From positions 1 to 11,139 of the forward strand of contig JBJXFI010000443.1 of assembly GCA_046154695.1 (NCBI GenBank): DNA of 11,139 nt. The letters run 5' to 3'. A program made the translations under genes and the position numbers. Each line of letters begins with the position of its first letter. The stretch's first letter is position 1. Under the pieces are notes generated by a model. It ran no database searches and was not told where the DNA came from. It saw nothing but the letters and a program-made list of their open reading frames with translations. Shown piece after piece: positions 1-5,660 of the stretch. The DNA is from DALYLB01 sp046154695 (GTDB lineage: Bacteria > Acidobacteriota > Blastocatellia > RBC074).

Positions 1-120
1 ATCGTCCTGACGGAAGACCAGCCGGGCAATACGGACTTGTTGGATCAGTTGTTGGCGAACCCGATCAAACTGGATTCGTTCACCCCGCTGACAAGAGAAG
101 AGATTTATGAACGATCATGA
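1..120 (+). CDS. C-terminal part of a putative VapB-type antitoxin (5' truncated by window edge)
   Basis: An open frame enters from the left edge and stops at 118-120, giving 39 residues. It ends in a hydrophilic tail (FTPLTREEIYERS) of the kind seen at the end of small antitoxins paired with PIN toxins. The DNA-binding N-terminus would lie outside the window. Its stop codon overlaps the start of the downstream PIN toxin gene by 14 bases, an arrangement typical of toxin-antitoxin operons and consistent with translational coupling. The antitoxin would neutralise the toxin by direct binding and probably repress its own promoter. The assignment rests mainly on this context plus the tail, because too little of the protein is visible to name its DNA-binding fold. 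Confidence 0.6.
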   Translation: MVLTEDQPGNTDLLDQLLANPIKLDSFTPLTREEIYERS

Positions 121-550
121 GCCAGCCCCACCGCTCTGTTTTGTCGATAGCAATATCTGGTTGTATGCGCTGATTGAAGGAGAAGACGCCGTCAAATCCG
201 TTCGCGCTCGAGAAGTGATTCAGCGAGGTTCTCTCTGTGTCAGCGCCCAAGTCATTAATGAGGTATGTCTCAACCTGATCAGGAAGACAGGAATGGCGGA
301 ACCTGCCATTCAGGATCTGATCGATTCCTTTCACCGAAAATATATTGTTGCTCTGCTTACCCGTGAAGTGCTGCTCAAGGCTTCCGCGCTGCGTGCTCGT
401 CACAGGTTTTCCTTTTGGGACAGCCATATCGTTGCCGCAGCCCTGTCTGTTGGCGCTGAAATTCTTTACACCGAGGATATGGATCTCGGGCTGATCATTG
501 AAGAGAAAATGCAAATCGTAAATCCGTTGATCTCGAATTCACCGGGTTAA
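107..550 (+). CDS. vapC: PIN-domain ribonuclease toxin, VapC family
   Basis: This 147-residue protein has the usual VapC length and the acidic residues of the PIN nuclease fold in order. They are Asp14 in FVDSNIWLYAL, Glu52 in VINEV, Asp105 in SFWDSHIVAAAL, and an acidic cluster Glu123/Asp124/Asp126 in LYTEDMD. These coordinate Mg2+ or Mn2+ in family members, which cleave RNA (often tRNA or rRNA) when the antitoxin is lost. The ATG at 107 lies inside the end of the preceding frame, and a purine-rich stretch (AAGAGAAGAG) just before it can serve as ribosome binding site. All catalytic positions are present, so the toxin looks intact. Base composition is clearly less GC-rich than the genes to the right, which fits horizontal acquisition of the module. 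The RNA target cannot be read from the sequence. Confidence 0.9.
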   Translation: MNDHEPAPPLCFVDSNIWLYALIEGEDAVKSVRAREVIQRGSLCVSAQVINEVCLNLIRKTGMAEPAIQDLIDSFHRKYIVALLTREVLLKASALRARHRFSFWDSHIVAAALSVGAEILYTEDMDLGLIIEEKMQIVNPLISNSPG

Positions 551-670
551 CAAAGCATCACTGCCATCAACTCTCCGAAATCGAGTGCGCCGTCGAAATG
601 AAGATGTGTCGCCGCTTCCCGCGCTGCCGGGCCACAGGATCTGCCAGCCGGGCTCATTCTTTTTCTTCAT
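539..670 (-). other. Short coding-like minus-strand frame in the toxin-sulfurtransferase gap
   Basis: A 43-codon frame beginning MKKKNEPGWQILWPG overlaps the toxin end by 12 bases. Reading the same frame further upstream, a coding-like stretch (RFGIEA) continues to an in-frame TAG. Towards the 3' end a different frame becomes more protein-like (HLHFDGALDFGELM). This mixture is what a decayed gene start would look like. There is no convincing Shine-Dalgarno and I do not recognise a family. It may be chance reading of non-coding DNA. Confidence 0.12.
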
Positions 671-710
671 CGCCTCGATGCCGAACCGCTATTCTTCGCC
701 GCGCGCCATA

Positions 711-1730
711 ATGTGTAACGGAAAATTCCTGCAATTTTCGATTCGGACGGTGGTCGCGTTATTTTTGATGCTGGCCGTCGCTGTTGGCCGGGAGGTTCCC
801 CGGGCCGAGAGCGTCGTCTCGCCCGCGTGGGTCAAGGCGCGACTCGACGCGCAGGCGGCGCGCTCGCCGGGGTCTCGCGGCGACCGGCTCGTGATTATCG
901 AGGCGAGCTGGGCGACGGCCGCCGGCGCGAAGGACTATCAGGCCGGCCACCTGCCGGGCGCAATTCACCTCAACACGGATGAGCTGGAGAACGGCTATCC
1001 GCGTTGGGCGCTGCGGCCGGCGAGCGAGCTGCATCGCGTGATCGGGGGGCTGGGTATTACGCCGGGCAGCACCGTCGTGGTGTACGGCAAACAGACGATC
1101 GCGGCGGCGCGCGTCTGGTGGGTGATGAAATACGCCGGGGTCGCGGATGTGCGGCTGCTCAATGGCGGCTTCGCGGCGTGGACGGCGTCCGGCTATCCGG
1201 CCGAGACCTCCGTCAACGCGCCCACTCCGGTGAAGTTCACGGCGCGGGTTCGCGAGGATCTGCGGGCGACGACCGCGTATGTGCGCGCCCGCTACCGCGA
1301 TCGACAGACACGAATGGCCGACGCACGCAGCCGCGAGGAGCACGTCGGCGCGACCAGCGGATATACCTATGTCGATTTCAAAGGGCGCATTCCGGGTTCG
1401 CTCCACATCGGCAACGTGGACGATTCGGAGAGGCAGTTTGTGAACGCGGACGGCACGCTGCGGGATCCGCGCGTCATTCGCGCGATGTGGGAGCGCGCGG
1501 GCCTCGTCGATGATGGCCGCGAAACGATCTTCTATTGCGGCAGCGGCTGGCGGTCAAGCCTGGCGTTTCTTTATGCGTGGATGCTGGGTATGGACAGGAT
1601 TCGCAATTATTCCGATGGATGGATCGGCTGGAGCACGTCTTACCGGCCCGACAAAGGGGCCAAAGGGGGCACGCCCGGCTGGCGGCAGGATCGAACCCGA
1701 AATCCGGTGTGGGCCGGCGACCCGTGTTGA
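711..1730 (+). CDS. Exported two-domain rhodanese-type sulfurtransferase
   Basis: The product is a tandem rhodanese protein of 339 residues, the class that moves a sulfane sulfur from thiosulfate or 3-mercaptopropionate to cyanide, thiols or protein acceptors. The N-terminal repeat has the fold landmarks (AGHLPGAIHL, LLNGGFAAW) but Gly126-Lys127 where the active-site Cys loop would be, so it is catalytically inert, as is usual in this family. The C-terminal repeat carries CGSGWR with catalytic Cys276. The ending (KGGTPGWRQ) is also family-like. I chose ATG 711 because it places a basic n-region and a hydrophobic core (TVVALFLMLAVAV) at the N-terminus, a good signal peptide. A GTG at 585 would add 42 residues that do not look like protein. 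No clear Shine-Dalgarno precedes either start. Location is probably periplasmic. Whether the substrate is thiosulfate or mercaptopyruvate cannot be decided; the loop fits neither textbook type exactly. Confidence 0.88.
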   Translation: MCNGKFLQFSIRTVVALFLMLAVAVGREVPRAESVVSPAWVKARLDAQAARSPGSRGDRLVIIEASWATAAGAKDYQAGHLPGAIHLNTDELENGYPRWALRPASELHRVIGGLGITPGSTVVVYGKQTIAAARVWWVMKYAGVADVRLLNGGFAAWTASGYPAETSVNAPTPVKFTARVREDLRATTAYVRARYRDRQTRMADARSREEHVGATSGYTYVDFKGRIPGSLHIGNVDDSERQFVNADGTLRDPRVIRAMWERAGLVDDGRETIFYCGSGWRSSLAFLYAWMLGMDRIRNYSDGWIGWSTSYRPDKGAKGGTPGWRQDRTRNPVWAGDPC

Positions 1731-1732
1731 CA

Positions 1733-1750
1733 TCCGCGAGGTTTCGCGGA
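1733..1750. terminator. Hairpin between convergent genes, probable bidirectional terminator
   Basis: A perfect 7-base-pair stem (TCCGCGA / TCGCGGA) with a GGTT loop almost fills the 25-base gap between the stop codons of the sulfurtransferase (+) and Uma2 (-) genes. The symmetric position suits termination from both sides. There is no run of T on either flank, so intrinsic termination would be weak and it could instead mark mRNA ends. Confidence 0.5.
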
Positions 1751-1755
1751 ACGCC

Positions 1756-2415
1756 TTATTGCCGCAGCGTGCGCAGCCACTCATCGAAGGCGAGGATCGC
1801 CGCGAAATCGCCTTCCTGGCGCATTCGCGACAGGAAGGCCGTTAGAAGTGCGGGCGTGAGCATCGGCAGGGCCGCGCTGGCTTCGGCCGGGAGATAACGA
1901 TCCTGGTGAAGGCGGAGAATGAACATTTCTCCCTTCTCGAAGCGCCAGATCTCGGGTACACCGAAGGCGGCATAAATCGAATCGTTTTCCTGGGAAGCAT
2001 GATGGATGTCCACTTCGAGGACCACATCGGGCGGCGGATCGACGGAAAGGTCGATCTCGATCCGGTTCCCGATCACGCCGGCGGTCTGGATGTAAAAGCT
2101 GGCGTCCGGCTCATTGCCTTTTCTGATGCCTGCCTTTCGCATCGTGGCGGAGCCGAAAGAGAGGATGTCGACACGCAATGCGAGCTTGATAGCCACAATT
2201 AAGCTCTCAATGAAACGGACGTATTTTTCGTGTTCGTGGGAGAGGGACATGACCTTCAATGTTCCATCGTTATAGCTGATTCGCAATCCGGCCGCCTCAC
2301 CCACCTGTTCGAGCAGTTCCTCATATTCTTCCCAGGTTGCGTCGTGAAAGGTCACGACCGCCCCCCCGGGGAGTTGCGAAACGATGGCGTAATATGTCGA
2401 TGGCGCGGCGATCAT
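1756..2415 (-). CDS. Uma2 family endonuclease (DUF820, PD-(D/E)XK fold)
   Basis: This 219-residue protein matches the Uma2 family in length and order of landmarks. Near the N-terminus is a region rich in acidic and aromatic residues (ATWEEYEELLE), followed by YNDGTLKVMS. Then come the nuclease motifs: Glu102-Pro103-Asp104 (EPDASFYI) and Asp130 to Glu134 (PPDVVLEVD), and the conserved Y..FGVPEIW block. Members are predicted restriction-like nucleases, common in cyanobacteria, Planctomycetes, Acidobacteriota and Chloroflexi and often present in many copies, but their cellular role is not established. Asp136 stands two residues after Glu134, in the (D/E)XK position where Lys is the textbook residue; many Uma2 proteins vary here. 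No Shine-Dalgarno precedes the ATG, and the 75-base gap to the upstream redoxin-TlpA gene would allow either read-through or its own promoter. Confidence 0.87.
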   Translation of the reverse strand: MIAAPSTYYAIVSQLPGGAVVTFHDATWEEYEELLEQVGEAAGLRISYNDGTLKVMSLSHEHEKYVRFIESLIVAIKLALRVDILSFGSATMRKAGIRKGNEPDASFYIQTAGVIGNRIEIDLSVDPPPDVVLEVDIHHASQENDSIYAAFGVPEIWRFEKGEMFILRLHQDRYLPAEASAALPMLTPALLTAFLSRMRQEGDFAAILAFDEWLRTLRQ

Positions 2416-2490
2416 AGGCTTTGATGAATTGATTGATTGGGGTCCGTCATTTTAACGCGGGGCCGACGATCGGGCAATCCGAACCGTTCT

Positions 2491-3636
2491 TTAATTCAAT
2501 GCCTTCTCGATCACGGCGAGAAGCTCTTCGCGGTCGATGATGCCGTAGCGTTTGTAAACGCGAACTCCCTGTTTGTCATACACGAAGGTCGCGGGAAGCA
2601 CGCCGGGCCATTCCTTATCGACGATGTCAACCATCTCCTGCGGATCGTCGGTATCCTGAACGAAATTGCGGAAGGTCGCCTTCTGTTTCCTGAGAAAGGC
2701 GGTGACCCGGGTTCGGAGCTCGGTGGCGTCATCCGCGCTGATGCCGACCATCTCGACGCCCTGGCTGCGGTATTTCTCATCGATCGCGATGAATTCGGGG
2801 AACTCCGCGACGCAGGGGCCGCACCACGTCGCCCAGAAATTGATGATCAGGACCTTGCCTTTGGCCCCGTTTTTGAATGTCTCGAAATCCCGTGGTTTGA
2901 GCAGCGACACGCGGGGCGCGCCTCCGGTGGGCTTCGCCGCGGGCTTCGATTCGGCGGGTCGTTTGGCGAGGGGCTTCTTTCTCGCCTGAGGAACAAGGGA
3001 ATTCGCGAAAGCGGGGAGGCGGTCGATCGCGGCGGATCGTTCCGCGGCGGCGGGCTTGCGGACCATCTTGACCGGGCACCCGAAGGACTTGGTCTCGGCC
3101 ACGCTGACCGGTTTGCCGGCGAGCAGCTCGTCGAGCGCTTCGCGCAAATCGTTGCGGTTGACGCGGGCGGTCTCTTTCGCGTTATCGATTCGGCCGTGAT
3201 ATCGCAGGACGCCCTCCGCATCGATCACAAAGACCTCCGGCGTGCGCGTCGCGCCGTAGCCATCCGCGACCCGGCTGTCCTCGTCCTTCAGAATTGGAAA
3301 AGGGAGCCGGTTCCGCTTCGCATGTTCGCGGATTCGGTCGATGGCCTCGTCCGGATGGGCGTTGATTCCCAGAACATCGACGCCGCGCCCGGCATAGTCC
3401 GCGGCAATCGCCCGGAGCCGCTCGTGATAGGCGTTTGAAAAAGGGCACTCCGTCGAGAGAAAGACCGCCACCACCGTCCGCCCGCGATGATCCTTGAGCG
3501 TGTGCCGCTTGCCCTGCAGGTCATTCAAGGCGAAATCGGCCGCCGGTTGGCCGATCTTCAATCCGTTCGCCGGCTGGGCCGACACCCCGAAAGACAAGCA
3601 CAACATCACGCACAGCCCAACGACGATTCGCTTCAT
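2491..3636 (-). CDS. Exported redoxin-TlpA fusion: two thioredoxin-fold domains in one chain
   Basis: The 381-residue product starts with a signal peptide (MKRIVVGLCVMLCLSFGVSA). Domain 1, about residues 26-190, is AhpC/TSA-redoxin-like: LKIGQPAADFALNDLQG, then STECPFSN with Cys64, TPEVFVID with its cis-Pro, and a second conserved-looking Cys187 in FGCPV. It lacks a CXXC pair, so Cys64 and Cys187 may act together. A linker rich in Lys, Pro and Ala (about 192-245) leads to domain 2, a TlpA/ResA-type thioredoxin with INFWATWCGPC (Cys272, Cys275) and the cis-Pro loop VLPATFV. Such proteins act in the periplasm as thiol-disulfide oxidoreductases, for example reducing apocytochrome heme-binding cysteines. 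The octaheme cytochrome nearby is a possible client, but that is inference. ATG 3636 is preferred over one 23 codons upstream because it creates the signal peptide and has AGGGAG nine bases ahead. Confidence 0.9.
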   Translation of the reverse strand: MKRIVVGLCVMLCLSFGVSAQPANGLKIGQPAADFALNDLQGKRHTLKDHRGRTVVAVFLSTECPFSNAYHERLRAIAADYAGRGVDVLGINAHPDEAIDRIREHAKRNRLPFPILKDEDSRVADGYGATRTPEVFVIDAEGVLRYHGRIDNAKETARVNRNDLREALDELLAGKPVSVAETKSFGCPVKMVRKPAAAERSAAIDRLPAFANSLVPQARKKPLAKRPAESKPAAKPTGGAPRVSLLKPRDFETFKNGAKGKVLIINFWATWCGPCVAEFPEFIAIDEKYRSQGVEMVGISADDATELRTRVTAFLRKQKATFRNFVQDTDDPQEMVDIVDKEWPGVLPATFVYDKQGVRVYKRYGIIDREELLAVIEKALN

Positions 3637-3645
3637 TATTTTCCG

Positions 3646-3651
3646 CTCCCT
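3646..3651 (-). promoter_or_regulatory. Ribosome binding site fixing the redoxin-TlpA start
   Basis: On the minus strand AGGGAG lies nine bases before ATG 3636. It supports this start over the in-frame ATG at 3705, which would put 23 residues encoded by the palindromic repeat region in front of the signal peptide. Confidence 0.65.
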
Positions 3652-3660
3652 GGAAAAAGT

Positions 3661-3684
3661 GGCACAAGCTGTCCGGCTTGTGGC
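3661..3684. repeat. Imperfect 24-base palindrome, first copy of an inverted pair
   Basis: The left arm GGCACAAGCTG pairs with CGGCTTGTGGC (two mismatches) around a TC centre. It matches the reverse complement of the copy at 3779-3802 at 22 of 24 positions, so the two copies are an inverted pair. It sits 24 bases in front of the redoxin-TlpA start codon, where a hairpin in the mRNA leader would lie close to the ribosome binding site. The form resembles REP-like palindromes scattered between genes in large soil-bacterial genomes; only two copies occur in this window. Confidence 0.7.
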
Positions 3685-3778
3685 GCATCCGCCAAACACC
3701 CTCAAAAACTACAGGCTTCGGGCGATGCCGCTTCCGGCGCCCGGGCGTCGCACTCTTTACGCGCACGCCTTCATCCCC

Positions 3779-3802
3779 GGCACAAGCTGGACAGCTTGTG
3801 CC
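3779..3802. repeat. Perfect 24-base palindrome, second copy of the inverted pair
   Basis: An 11-base arm GGCACAAGCTG and its exact complement CAGCTTGTGCC flank a 2-base centre. It lies 82 bases past the dehydrogenase stop codon and could stabilise that mRNA end, though no T-run follows. Between the two copies (3685-3778) there is a further GC-rich palindrome, CGCCCGGGCG at 3738-3747. The whole 248-base gap (3637-3884) contains no convincing gene. Confidence 0.75.
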
Positions 3803-3884
3803 ACCATACTTCACGGGCTTCTTGAAAATTGTTCGAAACTACGAACAGTATAGTGCGGCCGCCCGCGAGCAACTGGCAGCCAGC

Positions 3885-5450
3885 TTACAGTTTCTCGGCG
3901 ATCGATTTCGCCTGGAGGAAGAGCGACAGGTAATCGCGTCCGCCCGCCTTCGAATCGGTTCCGGACATGTTGAATCCGCCGAAGGGGTGAACATCGACCA
4001 GCGCGCCGGTGCATTTGCGGTTGATGTAAAGGTTGCCGACGTGGAATTCGCGTTTGGCCCGTTCGATGCGCTGGCGATCATTCGAGAAGAAGGCGCCGGT
4101 CAGCCCATAGATCGTGTTGTTGGCGATGCTCAGGGCCTCGTCGAAGTTCGCGGCCCGGAGGACGGCGAGGACGGGGCCGAAGATCTCTTCCTGGGAGACG
4201 CGGGCCCGGGGCGCGACATCGGCGATCACCGTGGGCGGAATGAAGTAGCCCTCTTCGGCGAGTTCGTGGCGGCCGCCGCCGGCGACGACGCGGCCTTCGC
4301 CCCTGCCGATCTCGATATAGCTCGTGACCTTGTCGAAGGCTTTTTTGCTGGAGACGGGGCCGGTCGAGATCGAACCGTCCCGGGCGGGGCCGATCCTGAG
4401 TTTGGCGACGCGATCGACGATCTTTTCGAGGAGCTGGTCATAGACCGAATCGACGATCACGGCGCGGGAGCATGCGGAGCATTTCTGCCCGGAATAGCCA
4501 TAGGCAGCGGCGACGATGCCGGCGGCGGCCTCTTCGAGGTTGGCGGTCTCGTCGACGACAGTCGTGTCCTTGCCGCCCATTTCGGCGATGACGCGCTTGA
4601 TCCAGATCTGGCCCTCGCGCGGTTTCGCGGCCAGCTCATTGATCCGCAGCCCCACGGCCATCGAGCCCGTAAACGAGATGAAGCGCGTTTTGGGATGCTC
4701 GACCATGTACTCGCCGACGGTCGGACCCTCGGCCGGCAGGAAGTTGATCACGCCCGGGGGCAGGGAACACTCCTCCATCAACTCCATGAACTTCGCGGCG
4801 ATGATCGGGCTGTCGTCCGATGGCTTCAGCACAACGGTGTTTCCCGCGGCGATGGCCGCCGCCGCCATCCCTGCAAGAATCGCCAGCGGGAAGTTCCAGG
4901 GCGGAATCACGATCCCCGCGCCGAGCGGGATATATTTCAGCTCGTTGGTCTCGTGCGGCAGCGGCGTCGGCGTCAACGGCTGCGGCCCGGCATAGCGCAC
5001 GGCCTGCCGCGCATAGAACTCCATGAAATCGATCGCCTCGGCGGTGTCGGCTTCGGCCTCGGCCCACGATTTTCCGACCTCGAGAACCAGCCATGCGTTG
5101 AACTCATTCTTGCGCCGCCGCATGCGGGCCGTCGCCTGCAGCAGATAGTTGGCGCGCTCTTCCACGGGAACGTTCTTCCAGCTCTCAAAGGCTTTCCACG
5201 CCGAGGCGATGGCAAGATCGGCCAGCTCTCTCGTCCCGTGATGAACGCGGCCGATGACCTGGGCGAAATTCGAGGGATTGACCGACGCGTGCAGCGCCCC
5301 GGTGGTGTGCCGCTCGCCCCCGATGATGATCGGATATTCGCGGCCCAGCTGGGCCTCGACGGCCTCGATCGCCTTCTGCATCGCCTGCGCGTTGTGCTCG
5401 TCGGTGAAATCCGTGAATGGTTCGTTCTGGAATGGAGGCAGGTTGATCAT
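3885..5450 (-). CDS. pruA: L-glutamate gamma-semialdehyde dehydrogenase (1-pyrroline-5-carboxylate dehydrogenase)
   Basis: This 521-residue aldehyde dehydrogenase is of the stand-alone RocA/PruA type. It oxidises L-glutamate 5-semialdehyde (in equilibrium with pyrroline-5-carboxylate) to L-glutamate with NAD+, the second step of proline breakdown and the last of the arginase route. Visible landmarks are PWNF at 184-187 (oxyanion Asn186), LKPS with Lys209 for NAD binding, FTGS at 260-263, the general base Glu290 in AEMGGKD, and the catalytic Cys324 in SGQKCSACSR. EEIFGPV and FGGFNMSGT follow near the C-terminus. The opening (MINLPPFQNEPFTDF) matches the family N-terminus, supporting ATG 5450 although the only purine-rich site (AAAGGAA) is about 15 bases away. 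All key residues are intact and length is normal. No proline dehydrogenase gene lies in the window, so its pathway partner is elsewhere. The product is cytoplasmic. Confidence 0.95.
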   Translation of the reverse strand: MINLPPFQNEPFTDFTDEHNAQAMQKAIEAVEAQLGREYPIIIGGERHTTGALHASVNPSNFAQVIGRVHHGTRELADLAIASAWKAFESWKNVPVEERANYLLQATARMRRRKNEFNAWLVLEVGKSWAEAEADTAEAIDFMEFYARQAVRYAGPQPLTPTPLPHETNELKYIPLGAGIVIPPWNFPLAILAGMAAAAIAAGNTVVLKPSDDSPIIAAKFMELMEECSLPPGVINFLPAEGPTVGEYMVEHPKTRFISFTGSMAVGLRINELAAKPREGQIWIKRVIAEMGGKDTTVVDETANLEEAAAGIVAAAYGYSGQKCSACSRAVIVDSVYDQLLEKIVDRVAKLRIGPARDGSISTGPVSSKKAFDKVTSYIEIGRGEGRVVAGGGRHELAEEGYFIPPTVIADVAPRARVSQEEIFGPVLAVLRAANFDEALSIANNTIYGLTGAFFSNDRQRIERAKREFHVGNLYINRKCTGALVDVHPFGGFNMSGTDSKAGGRDYLSLFLQAKSIAEKL

Positions 5451-5470
5451 AAAGTGATTTCAGATTCCTT

Positions 5471-5500
5471 TGATTGAATTTGATTGAATTTGGTTGAATC
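5471..5500. repeat. Three tandem 10-base repeats upstream of the dehydrogenase gene
   Basis: Two identical units TGATTGAATT are followed by a diverged third, TGGTTGAATC, 21 bases upstream of the start codon. The 10-base period puts the units on one face of the DNA helix, as expected of a regulator binding array, but slippage of an AT-rich stretch would look the same. A related string (GAATTGATTGATTGG) lies in front of the Uma2 start at about 2425-2439. Confidence 0.6.
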
Positions 5501-5525
5501 GTAACTGACCGGAGAAAACGGCATT

Positions 5526-5642
5526 CTACTCGACGCCGGGTGGAATCTCTAGGTCCGCGATCGTCGCGCCGAGGCCGCCGGCTTCGGGCGGGGCGTCGCG
5601 GTAACCGGCCACGAACGGGGTTCGATCCAGGATCGCACACGA
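5526..5642 (-). pseudogene. Coding-like remnant between serpin and dehydrogenase
   Basis: A 38-codon minus-strand frame bounded by stops ends with GYRDAPPEAGG and LEIPPGVE before TAG. Its codons have the high GC third positions of the neighbouring genes and its composition looks protein-like. No ATG or Shine-Dalgarno precedes it; only a GTG is available. In a neighbouring frame just upstream, an ATG-started peptide (MNMFDRVRSWIEPR) also looks protein-like, so a frameshifted gene end is possible. I cannot name a family, and chance reading remains possible. Confidence 0.25.
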
Positions 5643-5644
5643 TC
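5623..5644. terminator. Overlapping dyads after the serpin gene, weak terminator candidate
   Basis: CGATCC / GGATCG around one base (5623-5635) overlaps GATCG / CGATC with a CACA loop (5631-5644), 17 or more bases past the serpin stop. There is no T-run. The two hairpins are mutually exclusive. Confidence 0.2.
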
Positions 5645-5660
5645 AAACATGTTCATCGGC

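Noticed and set aside
2437..3438. A 333-codon plus-strand open frame
   Set aside because: It is antisense to the redoxin-TlpA gene, whose WCGPC and TECP motifs are clear.
3661..3802. Insertion sequence bounded by the inverted palindromes
   Set aside because: The enclosed 94 bases hold no transposase, and no target-site duplication was seen outside the palindromes. A REP-like unit is the better description.
3678..5477. A 599-codon open frame on the plus strand
   Set aside because: It is antisense to the dehydrogenase gene, which has every catalytic motif. The frame is rich in Gly, Arg and Asp without recognisable domains, as expected from GC-rich codon bias.
5471..5500. CRISPR array
   Set aside because: The units are only 10 bases long, directly abutting, with no spacers and no cas genes.
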